Positions 52,356-62,544 are shown, counted from the first letter of the stretch. The stretch is DNA of 64,000 nucleotides from Maribacter algarum (ex Lu et al. 2025) (nom. illeg.) (GCA_947495915.1 CANMAW010000003.1:310001-374000), one strand, 5' to 3'. Notes: generated by a model not told the origin, from the sequence alone. Translations and numbers: made by a program.

Positions 52356-53219
52356 CTAGCGATAATTACGTACACTTTCTATTATCACAGCGGTTAATAT
52401 CAAAAAACCACCGAACACCGTTGATAAAGATGGATACTCTTTTAAAAAAATCATAGCTATAATTACACCATAGACCGGCTGTACACTACTCAAAATACTT
52501 GCAGTAGTTACTGTAAAATTTTTAAAACTCAACAAAAACAAAGTATGTCCTATTGCTGTAGTTAGCAGCGCCAATGTTACTAATGGCACAAGTTGGTCAA
52601 TGATAGCTGAAAAATCAGCGAAAATATAAACAGGGGCTAATAATATACCTATAACAGCTGTCTGATAGGTCATTAACAGTGAACCATTATACTTTGCTAC
52701 TTTAGATTTAATCATCAAGTTACGAAGGGCATAGGCAAGTGCAGAAAACACACCCATACCAATAGCTAGAGTATAAGAATTTTGAATATTAAAATCAGGT
52801 ATTAAAAAATAAATTCCTGACAACACTAGTATTGCCAAAAGCAAATGTATTTTATGAAATTTGGTTTTTAATAATATTGGCTCTAAAAAGGCCGTTAAAA
52901 TAGGGTAGGTAAATATTGACAACATACCAATCGCTACATTTGACCATTTTAAAGCATAAAAATAACTAACCCAATGTACCCCCATTAAAGCTCCACTCAA
53001 TAAAACTATTGGAAGATCTTTCTTGTTTATTTTAAATGAAATATTTCTATAATAGCAATAAATACCAAGCAATATACAGGCCAAAATAGCCCGTACCCCA
53101 ATGATGATTGGCACTGAAAGCTGAATATACCTTCCTAAAACACCAGAAGTGCTAATAAATAGCATTGCTAGATTAATCTCTAGTAGAGGTCTAAATTTTA
53201 TATAGTTTTTAGAGCCCAA
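52356..53219 (-). CDS. EamA/DMT family transporter
   Basis: A 287-residue inner-membrane protein with ten predicted transmembrane helices in two EamA repeats (about 10-135 and 150-285). The second repeat ends SSVQPVYGVIIAMIFLKEYPSL, the typical DMT pattern. It exports or imports a small metabolite; the substrate cannot be told. The start is TTG at 53219, three bases after the stop of the upstream gene: the first internal ATG would remove half of helix 1. This suggests it is translated by coupling with the helical-repeat gene. Confidence 0.87.
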   Translation of the reverse strand: MGSKNYIKFRPLLEINLAMLFISTSGVLGRYIQLSVPIIIGVRAILACILLGIYCYYRNISFKINKKDLPIVLLSGALMGVHWVSYFYALKWSNVAIGMLSIFTYPILTAFLEPILLKTKFHKIHLLLAILVLSGIYFLIPDFNIQNSYTLAIGMGVFSALAYALRNLMIKSKVAKYNGSLLMTYQTAVIGILLAPVYIFADFSAIIDQLVPLVTLALLTTAIGHTLFLLSFKNFTVTTASILSSVQPVYGVIIAMIFLKEYPSLSTVFGGFLILTAVIIESVRNYR

Positions 53220-53222
53220 TAG

Positions 53223-54767
53223 TTATCGAGTAAGAGTCTGTGCTTTTTCACGAATAATTTGGCCTACCGGCTTGTTTTCTAAATGGCTTTCTAACCATGA
53301 AATTATATCAAGGTAAAGAAAGGCCCTTTTTTCATAAGGATGATCTTCATACTTTTTCAATTCTGTGTGTAATTTTTGAAACTCATTACGTAAATCACTG
53401 GGATAAATGCTTCCTAAGTTTTTTAAGAATTTTATCATTTCCTTTTGTACTTCATGTAAATCATCCATCTTAAGTAAAAACTTATAAGTACTCTTTAGTT
53501 GAACCTCAAGATGATAATCCATACCCGCTTCATAATGTGCTACCAAACTTAATACCCGCGCAAAACACATTAGATCTTCGCGCATTTTTAAGTTCTTATT
53601 ATTGATGATTTTCTTTAAATATTGAATACAAGTTTTATTATCTCCAATTCCGAAATACAAACATGCTATTTTATAATAAAGCAACATTATATGGTGTGTA
53701 TCAATACGATCTTTATGCTTGTTAATACCGAATTCAATAATTTTCACTAGATAAAGCCCCTTATCAAATGTGCCTTCTAAAAAATGAAAATTTAGCTTGT
53801 TAGAATTCAAGTAAAGAAAAGTAAGCGATGCAATATTGTCGTTTTTTGGGAATTTTTTACTTTGAACCATACCCTCTAATTGATCGAGGGTGACTTTAAA
53901 AAGAGAGCTATATTTTACGTAAAACAATGATTCTAGCAAATAATGATTCCCTTTTAAAAAAAACACAGGGTTCATATAGATCATTTCTTTATTCTCATAA
54001 AATAAGTCTACCCATTTACTGGCATATTTATAACATGATAAAAAGTCTTGTATTAAAAAACTATACCATAAATGGGCTTTATAGAGCCATAATTTCTCTC
54101 TAAAACCCAATGCTTCAACATCATGTTTGGGCAATTGTTTTTCAAAATATTCTTTAACCTTCTTAATATCATCGTCACTGCGTACATAACCAACTTTCAA
54201 CATCCATCCATACAACTGTAATGATAAATTAGACAACTTACTTGTCATTACATTATGTGCCGAAAGCTCTTTGGCTTGAATTGCTAGTTCATCTGCCCTA
54301 TCAGGTATACTTCTGGTAATGTATTGTGTCTCAATTATTTTTTCAAGTTCAACGATTTCATAGGCTACATTCTTTTCTTCATTTTCAATAGCAATAGACT
54401 TGGCTTTATCAAGAATTTTCAAACTTTGCTTGTACAATCCTTTTTGATACAAAATAGTAGCAAAATCAAGTTGTTCACGAATTTGAACCCTCATATTTTG
54501 ATTAACAGGGTTCAGTCTTAAACTAATAAGAATTTGTTTATACAAATGAGCTTTTAAATTTGATAATTGAGATTTTTTCACAATTCCACTAGCGAGAATG
54601 GTCTTCTCATTATAGGCCCGCATTTTATCCATTAAGTTAAAAAGTGCAATAAACTTTGCATCGGTGTTTACACCTAATCGCCCAACATAGAGCTTGAACT
54701 GCCTTTTCTCTGACTTTGAGAGCGATTTTACTAGTACGAACAAAGCATCTTTATGTACATTTGTCAT
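53223..54767 (-). CDS. Large helical-repeat (TPR-like) cytoplasmic protein, unknown function
   Basis: A 514-residue protein without a signal peptide or membrane helix. It is made almost wholly of amphipathic helices with TPR-like spacing, for example LYQKGLYKQSLKILDKAKSI near residues 110-130. The N-terminal block DALFVLVKSLSKSEKRQFKLYV is distinctive, and I recall it from uncharacterised proteins across Bacteroidota. No catalytic motif is seen; a scaffolding role is the natural guess. It shares a transcript with the EamA transporter directly downstream. Confidence 0.78.
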   Translation of the reverse strand: MTNVHKDALFVLVKSLSKSEKRQFKLYVGRLGVNTDAKFIALFNLMDKMRAYNEKTILASGIVKKSQLSNLKAHLYKQILISLRLNPVNQNMRVQIREQLDFATILYQKGLYKQSLKILDKAKSIAIENEEKNVAYEIVELEKIIETQYITRSIPDRADELAIQAKELSAHNVMTSKLSNLSLQLYGWMLKVGYVRSDDDIKKVKEYFEKQLPKHDVEALGFREKLWLYKAHLWYSFLIQDFLSCYKYASKWVDLFYENKEMIYMNPVFFLKGNHYLLESLFYVKYSSLFKVTLDQLEGMVQSKKFPKNDNIASLTFLYLNSNKLNFHFLEGTFDKGLYLVKIIEFGINKHKDRIDTHHIMLLYYKIACLYFGIGDNKTCIQYLKKIINNKNLKMREDLMCFARVLSLVAHYEAGMDYHLEVQLKSTYKFLLKMDDLHEVQKEMIKFLKNLGSIYPSDLRNEFQKLHTELKKYEDHPYEKRAFLYLDIISWLESHLENKPVGQIIREKAQTLTR

Positions 54768-54915
54768 CGTAAAAAAAACGAGTTAATTAATTAATATTCA
54801 AAAACTTACCCTCTTTAAAATCAATTAAGTATTGTAAAACTTAACTTCAATTTTAGGAGATTACCTCTATTGGTTATATATTCGTATAGGCACATAAAGC
54901 TACACAAATAATAGT

Positions 54916-56079
54916 ATGAGCAAAGATAAAGTACAAATATTTGATACGACACTCAGGGATGGCGAACAAGTACCTGGTTGCAAGTTAGACACAGAACAAA
55001 AACTAGTCATAGCAGAGCGTTTAGAGCTACTAGGTGTTGATGTAATTGAAGCTGGTTTTCCTATATCCAGCCCTGGTGATTTTAATTCAGTATCTGAAAT
55101 TGCAAAATTGATTAAAAAAGATATTACTATTTGCGGGTTAACAAGAGCTGTAAAGAAAGATATTGAGGTAGCTGCTGATGCCTTGAAGTATGCCAAATAC
55201 CCTAGAATACATACTGGCATTGGCACTTCAGAATCACATATTAAACATAAATTTAATTCTAATAAAGACGCCATTATTGAAAAAGCGGTGGCTGCAGTAA
55301 AATATGCAAAAACATTTGTTGAAGATGTAGAATTTTTTGCTGAAGATGCTGGAAGAACTGACAACGAGTTTTTAGCGCGTATTTGCGAAGAATTGATTAA
55401 AGTTGGTGTTACTGTTTTAAATATTCCAGATACTACAGGATATTGTTTGCCAGAAGAATATGGTGCCAAAATTAAATATTTGAGAGAGAACGTAAAAGGA
55501 ATTGAAAAAGCAACCTTGTCTTGTCATTGTCATAATGATTTAGGTCTTGCAACCGCCAACTCGATAGCCGGTGTTGTAAACGGAGCGCGACAAATAGAAT
55601 GTACAATTAATGGCATTGGTGAAAGAGCGGGTAATACTTCTTTAGAAGAAGTTGTTATGGTTATGCGTCAGCACCCATCATTAGGCTTAGATACAGGTAT
55701 CAACAGTAAGTTACTTTTCGATACCAGCAGAATGGTTTCTGAAAAAATGGGCATGAGAGTACAACCTAACAAAGCTATTGTTGGGGCAAATGCATTTGCT
55801 CACAGCTCTGGTATACACCAAGATGGCGTTATTAAAAATAGAGAAACATATGAGATTATTGACCCTGCAGATGTTGGGGTTAATGAGTCTTCAATAATAC
55901 TGACAGCTCGTAGTGGTAGAGCTGCATTAGCATATAGAGCTAAGATTGTAGGTTATGAGTTGACCAAGCTTCAATTAGATATAGTCTATCAAGAGTTTTT
56001 AAAATATGCAGATCGAAAAAAGGAGGTTATGGATGAAGACATTCATGAAATAGTTTCTGCAACAAAAATTGCGATCTAA
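54916..56079 (+). CDS. leuA: 2-Isopropylmalate synthase, short form
   Basis: A 387-residue DRE-TIM metallolyase that condenses acetyl-CoA and 2-oxoisovalerate in leucine synthesis. Motifs: [13 protein letters not shown] at the N-terminus, the metal-binding [15 protein letters not shown] and [16 protein letters not shown], and SGIHQDGV. It is well short of the roughly 500-residue forms and lacks the C-terminal leucine-binding regulatory domain, so classical feedback inhibition is not expected. Homocitrate or related synthases are alternatives, but leuB 12 bases downstream supports LeuA. leuC and leuD are not nearby. Confidence 0.9.
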   Translation: MSKDKVQIFDTTLRDGEQVPGCKLDTEQKLVIAERLELLGVDVIEAGFPISSPGDFNSVSEIAKLIKKDITICGLTRAVKKDIEVAADALKYAKYPRIHTGIGTSESHIKHKFNSNKDAIIEKAVAAVKYAKTFVEDVEFFAEDAGRTDNEFLARICEELIKVGVTVLNIPDTTGYCLPEEYGAKIKYLRENVKGIEKATLSCHCHNDLGLATANSIAGVVNGARQIECTINGIGERAGNTSLEEVVMVMRQHPSLGLDTGINSKLLFDTSRMVSEKMGMRVQPNKAIVGANAFAHSSGIHQDGVIKNRETYEIIDPADVGVNESSIILTARSGRAALAYRAKIVGYELTKLQLDIVYQEFLKYADRKKEVMDEDIHEIVSATKIAI

Positions 56080-56091
56080 AAAAAATAGTCA

Positions 56092-57210
56092 ATGCGATTA
56101 AAAATTGCTCTACTTGCCGGAGATGGTATTGGACCCGAAATCTTAGCTCAATCTGTAAAGTGTTTGAAGGCGGTTGAAGAGACATTTGAACATCAATTTA
56201 CTTTTTGTGAAGCCCCAATTGGCGGTGTTGCAATTGCTAGTAGTGGCGAACCATTACCACAAGAAACCTTAGATTTATGTAAAGATTCAGATGCCATTCT
56301 TTTTGGCGCAACTGGTTCGTCAGAATATGATAATGACCCCTCTGCCACTATAAGACCAGAACAAGGTCTTTTAAAGTTGAGGAAAGAATTGGGTTTATAT
56401 ACTAATATTAGACCGGTTAAAGTTTTTCCTGCTCTAGTTCGAAATTCAATGCTTCCTAAAAAAACGGTAACTGGGGTTGATTTAGTTATTTACAGAGAGT
56501 TAACTGGTGGCATTTATTTCGGAAAAAAACATTTAAACGAAAATAAAACTTTAGCCTCAGATCTTTGTGAATATACAGAGTCAGAAATCTCACGTATTGC
56601 TCATAAAGCTTTTAAAGCAGCTAAAAAAAGAAATCACAAACTTACCTTAGTAGACAAAGCAAATGTTTTAGAAACATCTCGATTATGGAGAAAAGTAGTT
56701 AAAGAAATATCTAAAAGCTACCCAGAGGTAGAATTAGAGTGCTTATTCATTGATAATGCTGTAGTACAAATCATGATGAACCCATCAAAATTTGACGTCA
56801 TTTTGACAGAAAATATGTTTGGTGATATTCTCGCTAGTTTAGGTAGTGTCATTATTGGTTCTGTTGGACTTTTGCCTTCTGCATCAGTAGGAAATGACAA
56901 TGCTATGTTTGAACCATTTCATGGATCATATCCGCAGGCACAAGGAAGAAACATAGCGAATCCTGTAGCTTCCATTTTCAGTACCGTGCTACTATTACAA
57001 CATTTTGGTTTGCATGAAGAGGCGAATGCCGTAGCAAAAGCAGTACACAAGTCTTTTATAAAGGGTATTACAACAACTGATATATTAGGAAGTAGTAAAT
57101 ATGGAACTGACGCCGTTGGCGATTATATTGCTGACAATATTGTTGATGCCGATGATATTTTTAATATGAACGATGAAAATATCGGGTTAGGTCGATCTAC
57201 TATAATATAA
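56092..57210 (+). CDS. leuB: 3-Isopropylmalate dehydrogenase
   Basis: A 372-residue NAD-dependent beta-decarboxylating dehydrogenase that converts 3-isopropylmalate to 2-oxoisocaproate. The start KIALLAGDGIGPEI is diagnostic, EQGLLKLRKELGLYTNIRPV carries the substrate-binding arginines, and the dinucleotide-binding region reads LTENMFGDILASLGSVIIGS with FEPFHGSYPQAQGRNIANP after it. Length is usual for LeuB. It lies 12 bases after leuA and is convergent with the TlpA-like gene three bases from its stop. Confidence 0.95.
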   Translation: MRLKIALLAGDGIGPEILAQSVKCLKAVEETFEHQFTFCEAPIGGVAIASSGEPLPQETLDLCKDSDAILFGATGSSEYDNDPSATIRPEQGLLKLRKELGLYTNIRPVKVFPALVRNSMLPKKTVTGVDLVIYRELTGGIYFGKKHLNENKTLASDLCEYTESEISRIAHKAFKAAKKRNHKLTLVDKANVLETSRLWRKVVKEISKSYPEVELECLFIDNAVVQIMMNPSKFDVILTENMFGDILASLGSVIIGSVGLLPSASVGNDNAMFEPFHGSYPQAQGRNIANPVASIFSTVLLLQHFGLHEEANAVAKAVHKSFIKGITTTDILGSSKYGTDAVGDYIADNIVDADDIFNMNDENIGLGRSTII

Positions 57211-57213
57211 CTT

Positions 57214-58449
57214 CTATTCTGATATTAACTGCTTAACAAAGCCATCAAACTCTTCTTGAAACTCTAGGAACTTTTCTCCCGTAGCTGGTCCATTAAATCC
57301 CGTATGAATTTTTCGAACTTCTCCTTTTTTATCTATAAATATTGAAGTTGGGTATGATAAAACGTGATTTAACATGGGTAATTTCTCTTGTGCTAATTCT
57401 TTATCTGAAGAACCATATTGAGCTAATAAAATAGGGTACTCCACCCCTATTCGCCGCTTTAATCTAGAAATACTTTGCAAGGCTTTTTCTTCCGTTTTAG
57501 CATATTCAAATGCTAACCCTATAAATGCTAAATTGTTATCAGGATTTTTCTTTAAATAATCAACATAGTACTTCGTTTCATCTAAACAATTTGGGCACCA
57601 ACTACCCATAATTTGCACCACGATTACCTTATTTTTGAATTGTTCATCTGCTAATGAAACTAATTCGCCCTTCTCATTTGGAAAAGAAAATGAAAATACC
57701 TCATAGCCTTTTTTCAAAAAAGTCAAAGAATCTGCACCTGGTAATTCAAAAGTCTCATTACGTTTCGCAACAAACAGCTCTTTAGAATGATTACCAGAAT
57801 AAAAAGCACCGTTCATGGTAGTATCATTTACTTTAGCATTAAACACAAAAGCATGCGCCCCATCAAAAGCAGAAATTTTTAAAGAGTCACCCGACATTAC
57901 TCCTTCTAAATATCGATAGTCACCAGTAGTAGTTCTGAATGTACCTACAACTTGATCGCCAATGGCCTTAAAAATTCCTTTACTCATATAGGCATCACTG
58001 GTGTTTGGTTCAAATGTTGTTTCCCAAACACCAGTAATATCTACGGTAGCAGGTTCACTTTTTTGAAAACGTTCTTTGATTCCATAAAAAGCTTTAAATG
58101 GAACTATTCGATCTAAACTTTCTTTGACAAATACTCCGTCAATACTATTTGCTGTATAAATACCCTTTATATATCCTTCGTAAACGGGAAACTTAATTAA
58201 TATAGAATCATTCTTAAATACAATTTCATCAACAGTTATAATTTCTTCTGCATTAATAATATCCAATTCATACTTTTCTTGATCCGTTAGGCGCACTTTA
58301 AAATTAAATGGCAATACCGCATCATCAATAGCGGTTAGTTCAGCAAGCCAAATACCTTCATTTAATGATGCTTTATCAACCTCATTACAAGAAATATTTA
58401 GCGATACTAAAAGTACCATAATGCAAATTGTACTCATTCTAATTACCAT
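57214..58449 (-). CDS. TlpA-like thioredoxin-fold lipoprotein
   Basis: A 411-residue protein. Lipobox LNISC near residue 21, then a beta-rich N-terminal region of about 220 residues with repeated short strands (GVWETTFEPNTSDAYMSKG and similar), then a TlpA/AhpC-type thioredoxin domain (about 250-405). The active site is GSWCPNCLDE, a CxxC pair, followed by the cis-proline region YPTSIFIDKKGEV. It is a periplasmic disulfide reductase or related factor anchored to a membrane. An internal ATG at 58437 is an alternative start. The N-terminal region resembles the DUF4369-type domains often joined to TlpA in this phylum, but the match is weak. Confidence 0.85.
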   Translation of the reverse strand: MVIRMSTICIMVLLVSLNISCNEVDKASLNEGIWLAELTAIDDAVLPFNFKVRLTDQEKYELDIINAEEIITVDEIVFKNDSILIKFPVYEGYIKGIYTANSIDGVFVKESLDRIVPFKAFYGIKERFQKSEPATVDITGVWETTFEPNTSDAYMSKGIFKAIGDQVVGTFRTTTGDYRYLEGVMSGDSLKISAFDGAHAFVFNAKVNDTTMNGAFYSGNHSKELFVAKRNETFELPGADSLTFLKKGYEVFSFSFPNEKGELVSLADEQFKNKVIVVQIMGSWCPNCLDETKYYVDYLKKNPDNNLAFIGLAFEYAKTEEKALQSISRLKRRIGVEYPILLAQYGSSDKELAQEKLPMLNHVLSYPTSIFIDKKGEVRKIHTGFNGPATGEKFLEFQEEFDGFVKQLISE

Positions 58450-58555
58450 ATAACAATCGTTTTATCGGGGTTTATACTACAGTGCAAACAGAGAATATCG
58501 AAATAACAATAAAAAGCTAACACTAAAAAATTAAAATAATTCAAATACCCCAATA

Positions 58556-58586
58556 TTGAATCTCTTATTACATTGTTTTATCTTTA
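58556..58586 (+). promoter_or_regulatory. Candidate promoter for pheT
   Basis: TTG (58556-58558) and TATCTTTA (58579-58586, one mismatch to TAnnTTTG) are 20 bases apart, and the box ends 21 bases before the ATG at 58608. Confidence 0.42.
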
Positions 58587-58607
58587 CCAGCTTATAAATA
58601 CGTTTAC

Positions 58608-61034
58608 ATGAACATTTCATACAACTGGATAAAGCAATTCTTAAAAACGGATTGGGAAGTAAATCAAACTGCTGACCTTCTAACCGACTTAGGCCTTGAA
58701 GTTGAAGGCATCACTCCTTTTGAATCAATTCGAGGAGGATTAAAAGGAATTGTTGTTGGGCATGTTCTTACTTGTGAACAACACCCCAATGCCGATCGAT
58801 TAAAAGTAACCACTGTCGATATTGGCGCTAACGAACCATTACATATCGTTTGCGGAGCTCCTAATGTTTCAGCCGGACAAAAAGTACCCGTTGCTACTAT
58901 TGGCACTACCCTTTATAATCAAGATGAGCCTTGGACTATTAAAAAAGGTAAAATTAGAGGTGAGGAAAGCCAAGGTATGATCTGTGCTGAAGACGAACTT
59001 GGCCTTGGCCATAGTCATGATGGCATTATGGTGTTAGACGATAAATTAAAACCTGGAACCCCATGTTCTGAAGTTTTTGATATCGAAAACGATTTTGTTT
59101 TTGAAATAGGATTAACACCCAACCGGGCCGACGCCATGAGTCATTTTGGGGTTGCTAGAGATTTACGGGCCGGCCTACGACAAAAAGAAATTGAACTAGA
59201 ACTTATTACGCCCCCAGTTACTAATTTTAATATTGTTGACCGATCATTAAAAATAGATGTAACTGTAGAAGACAGTAAATTAGCCCCAAGATATTGCGGA
59301 ATAACTTTAAGTAATCTTATCGTTCAACCTTCACCTGACTGGTTGAAAAATAGATTAAACGCTATAGGCATAACCCCTAAAAATAATCTTGTAGATGCTA
59401 CTAACTATGTACTACACGAATTAGGACAACCTCTTCATGCCTTTGATGCAGATAAAATAAAAGGAAAAAAGATTATCGTCAAAACGGTTGCAAAGGGTAC
59501 CAAGTTTACTACCCTCGATGAAGTTCAACGAGAACTGCATGATGAAGACTTAATGATTTGCGATAGCGAAAAACCCATGTGTATTGCAGGTGTATTCGGT
59601 GGCGTTCATTCTGGTGTAACCGAAGATACTACTTCAATTTTCTTAGAAAGTGCATATTTTAATCCGGTTTCTATTCGAAAAACAGCCAAAAGACATGGTT
59701 TAAATACAGATGCTTCGTTTCGTTTCGAAAGAGGTATCGATATTGAAAATGTAGAATTTGCGTTACGAAGAGCGGCGGTATTAATCACTGAAATAGCAGG
59801 TGGTGATATCACCTCAGATATCGTCGATTTATACCCTACAAAAGCAGTAAACAAGCAAGTTTTTTTAAGTTTCGATAAGATTAACAACCTTATTGGGCAA
59901 GAAATTCCACGAGATACGATTAAAGCAATACTATCTTCTCTAGACATCAAAGTTATGAATGTAACTGAATCTGGTTTAGGTCTTACTATACCTTCTTACC
60001 GTGTTGATGTAACTAGAGATGTAGATGTCATTGAAGAAGTGTTACGTGTTTTTGGGTACAATAATATTCTTTTTACTACCAAGCTCAATGCCTCAATTGC
60101 GCCTTCTTCAAAATTTGAAGATTACAAATTGCAGAATATAGTTGGCAACCACTTATCTGCAAAAGGTTTTTATGAAATTATGTCGAATAGCTTGACATCA
60201 CCCCAATTTGATGAACTCTCATATACCGTAAATTCAGATAACAGTATACCGATGCTGAACCCTTTAAGTAACGACTTATCAGTAATGAGACAGTCGATGT
60301 TATTTTCAGGTCTTACAGCTATCGCGTACAACGTAAACCGAAAAAGAGCCAATTTAAAGTTTTATGAATTCGGTAAAACATACCATAAGTTCGAAGACAA
60401 AAGAATTGAGAACAAACATTTAGGAGTTTTCATTACCGGCAATAGAGCAGAATCTAGCTGGGTCGAACCAACAAAAAAAACAGATTTCTTTTTTCTTAAA
60501 GCAACCGCTGAGAATTTACTTTTAAGATTAGGTATTGGTAATTTTTCAGCCGAACCGATGGAAGATACTGGTGATTTTTCAGAGGGTATCACATGGATGG
60601 TTAAGAAAAGAGAAATTGCTACTATCGGATTGGTTAAAAGTTCCATTTTAAAATCATTCGATATAAAACAACCTGTGTTTTACGCAGATTTTAATTGGGA
60701 TGCCATTCTGAATCTGGTTTCAAAGCAAGAAATAACTTATAAAGATATTCCAAAATATCCTGAGGTTAAACGAGACTTTGCATTGCTACTTGATGATCGT
60801 ACCACTTTCAAACAAGTTCATGACATCGCCTATCAAACGGAAAGAAAGTTGTTGAAAGGCATTAATTTATTTGATGTCTATACTGGTAAAAAGTTACCTG
60901 AAGGAAAAAAATCGTACGCCGTTAGTTTTACGCTGCAAGATGAAAACAAAACCTTAACAGATAAACAAATTGATAAGGTAATGGAGAAACTCAAAAATCG
61001 ATACCAACAAGAATTAAAAGCTGAACTTCGCTAA
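58608..61034 (+). CDS. pheT: Phenylalanine--tRNA ligase beta subunit
   Basis: An 808-residue subunit of the alpha2-beta2 synthetase that charges tRNA-Phe. Domains in order: tRNA-binding OB domain (about 42-155; VGHVLTCEQHPNADRLKV and ICAEDELGLG), B3/B4 editing domain (about 210-380; ELGQPLHAFDADKI), B5 (about 405-475), the catalytic-like core (about 490-700) and a C-terminal anticodon-binding FDX-ACB domain (about 715-808; YPEVKRDFALLLDD). Full length and intact. pheS is not adjacent, so the two subunits are encoded apart, as in many Bacteroidota. It is convergent with the fasciclin gene. Confidence 0.97.
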   Translation: MNISYNWIKQFLKTDWEVNQTADLLTDLGLEVEGITPFESIRGGLKGIVVGHVLTCEQHPNADRLKVTTVDIGANEPLHIVCGAPNVSAGQKVPVATIGTTLYNQDEPWTIKKGKIRGEESQGMICAEDELGLGHSHDGIMVLDDKLKPGTPCSEVFDIENDFVFEIGLTPNRADAMSHFGVARDLRAGLRQKEIELELITPPVTNFNIVDRSLKIDVTVEDSKLAPRYCGITLSNLIVQPSPDWLKNRLNAIGITPKNNLVDATNYVLHELGQPLHAFDADKIKGKKIIVKTVAKGTKFTTLDEVQRELHDEDLMICDSEKPMCIAGVFGGVHSGVTEDTTSIFLESAYFNPVSIRKTAKRHGLNTDASFRFERGIDIENVEFALRRAAVLITEIAGGDITSDIVDLYPTKAVNKQVFLSFDKINNLIGQEIPRDTIKAILSSLDIKVMNVTESGLGLTIPSYRVDVTRDVDVIEEVLRVFGYNNILFTTKLNASIAPSSKFEDYKLQNIVGNHLSAKGFYEIMSNSLTSPQFDELSYTVNSDNSIPMLNPLSNDLSVMRQSMLFSGLTAIAYNVNRKRANLKFYEFGKTYHKFEDKRIENKHLGVFITGNRAESSWVEPTKKTDFFFLKATAENLLLRLGIGNFSAEPMEDTGDFSEGITWMVKKREIATIGLVKSSILKSFDIKQPVFYADFNWDAILNLVSKQEITYKDIPKYPEVKRDFALLLDDRTTFKQVHDIAYQTERKLLKGINLFDVYTGKKLPEGKKSYAVSFTLQDENKTLTDKQIDKVMEKLKNRYQQELKAELR

Positions 61035-61039
61035 GCCAA

Positions 61040-61600
61040 TTACATTTTAGTTGGTTGTATAACAGAATCAATTTGGTGAATCACCCCGTTACATTGGTTA
61101 GCGTCAGCATTTGTTATTTTAGCTGTATTACCGTTGCTATCGGTTAATACGATGTCAACACCATCCATTGTTGCGATCAATTTATCACCCTGTACTGTAG
61201 TGAATGATGCTTTGCCTCCACCTCTACACATGGCTTTTAAAATCTTTGAAGCTGAAAATTTTCCCGCAATAATATGATAGGTCATTAATGCTCTTAACTC
61301 CCTTTTATTATTAGCGTGCAACAATTCTGCAATTGACTTATTCGAAAAATTCTCAAAAGCACTATCTGAAGGAGCAAAAACCGTAAACGGACCCGAATAA
61401 CTTAAAATTTCCTCAAGATCTGCGGCCTTTATTGCTGCTAATAAAGTTTTATGATTTTCTGAAGTTTCTGTATTGGTTATAATAGATTTTTCAGGATCCA
61501 TTTCGAAAGCGAAATTGGAGCTAGATGCTGTCATTTGAGCTTTTGAATTAAAACAATACAATAAAAAAAATAATGGCAGGAGGCATGCCTTGATTTTCAT
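61040..61600 (-). CDS. Secreted fasciclin-domain protein
   Basis: A 186-residue protein with a signal peptide (about 1-21) and one fasciclin (FAS1) domain (about 45-184). The H1 and H2 boxes are FTVFAPSDSAFENF and the C-terminal NGVIHQIDSVIQP; the YH motif is MTYHIIAGKF. FAS1 domains mediate adhesion or protein binding at surfaces. A distinctive MCRGGGKASFTTVQG segment is shared with small secreted FAS1 proteins of marine bacteria. Single-gene unit, convergent with pheT. Confidence 0.92.
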   Translation of the reverse strand: MKIKACLLPLFFLLYCFNSKAQMTASSSNFAFEMDPEKSIITNTETSENHKTLLAAIKAADLEEILSYSGPFTVFAPSDSAFENFSNKSIAELLHANNKRELRALMTYHIIAGKFSASKILKAMCRGGGKASFTTVQGDKLIATMDGVDIVLTDSNGNTAKITNADANQCNGVIHQIDSVIQPTKM

Positions 61601-61775
61601 AGGGGCTTAAGTTCTGGTTGTAAATAGGGCTATTAATCGATGAACTGCATTAGTTCTACGGCAAGATACAATATAAACTGTTTTCTAGTATTCACAACCA
61701 CTACCTTTCCTCTAAATTAACATAATATTAACATACCAGCCTGTCTGTTAAAATACCAACTACCAGCTTATTTCC

Positions 61776-61783
61776 TAATTTTG
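61776..61783 (+). promoter_or_regulatory. Candidate -7 box for the two-helix membrane protein gene
   Basis: TAATTTTG is an exact consensus match 23 bases before ATG 61807. It argues for that start over an in-frame TTG at 61789, which would lie at or within the transcription start. No TTG at -33. Confidence 0.42.
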
Positions 61784-61806
61784 AGTTATTGCTAAAAAAG
61801 GAAACT

Positions 61807-62520
61807 ATGTTACTAAAGAAAACCAATATTGAAGAAAAACTTCACGCGCTTCACATAAAGCATTCAGATTCAGACAATTTAATACAACAAGTACAAGAGA
61901 TTTTAGAAAAAGACACAGAAAACAGAAATAGAATCACTAATAATTTGAAAAAAGAATTAGAAGGTATAAATAATGACTTTGATTTTGATTTGTTAGAAAC
62001 TGATAAAATTTACCACCTTTCTAAAATCAAACAAATATGCATTGATTATCGTTTACGATTTTTAGACTCTAAATACTTCAAAGGAGAAATTCCTATAGAG
62101 GCAATAAACAAAATTAAAAGATTGGAAGAAGATCATCAAATTCAGCTCAAAGGTTTTAAAATCATTGCTCCTTCAAAACTGTTTCAATTAGAAGATAAAG
62201 ATGACCCATTATTATTAGCTCCCATTGGTAACAACTACTATTACCTTATTCACAAATGGGGAGATGATCTACATCCATTTCGTAAAATGTTAATGTGGCC
62301 ATTTAAAAATGTTGTTAATTTAATTGTGCTTATTTTATCATTAAGCTTTATGGCTACCCTGTTAATTCCGGAAAATCTTTTCTCAAAAACCAGCTCAAGC
62401 TCACATTTTTGGGTGCTGTTTTTCTTTACTTTTAAATCAATGGTGGCAATTGCCATTTTCTACGGATTTGCTAAAGGAAAGAATTTCAACCCAGCGATTT
62501 GGAATAGTAAATACTTTTAA
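61807..62520 (+). CDS. Membrane protein with helical cytoplasmic N-terminus, unknown function
   Basis: A 237-residue protein. The first 90 or so residues are charged and helical, a central segment (about 100-150) has LKGFKIIAPSKLFQLEDKDD and PLLLAPIGNNYYYLIHKWG, and two transmembrane helices follow (about 169-189 and 203-223). I do not recognise a named family, though similar two-helix proteins occur in Flavobacteriaceae. It stands alone between divergent and convergent neighbours. Nothing in the sequence shows an enzymatic site. Confidence 0.72.
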   Translation: MLLKKTNIEEKLHALHIKHSDSDNLIQQVQEILEKDTENRNRITNNLKKELEGINNDFDFDLLETDKIYHLSKIKQICIDYRLRFLDSKYFKGEIPIEAINKIKRLEEDHQIQLKGFKIIAPSKLFQLEDKDDPLLLAPIGNNYYYLIHKWGDDLHPFRKMLMWPFKNVVNLIVLILSLSFMATLLIPENLFSKTSSSSHFWVLFFFTFKSMVAIAIFYGFAKGKNFNPAIWNSKYF

Positions 62521-62544
62521 GCTTGGTTCTTGAGAACGCTATTA

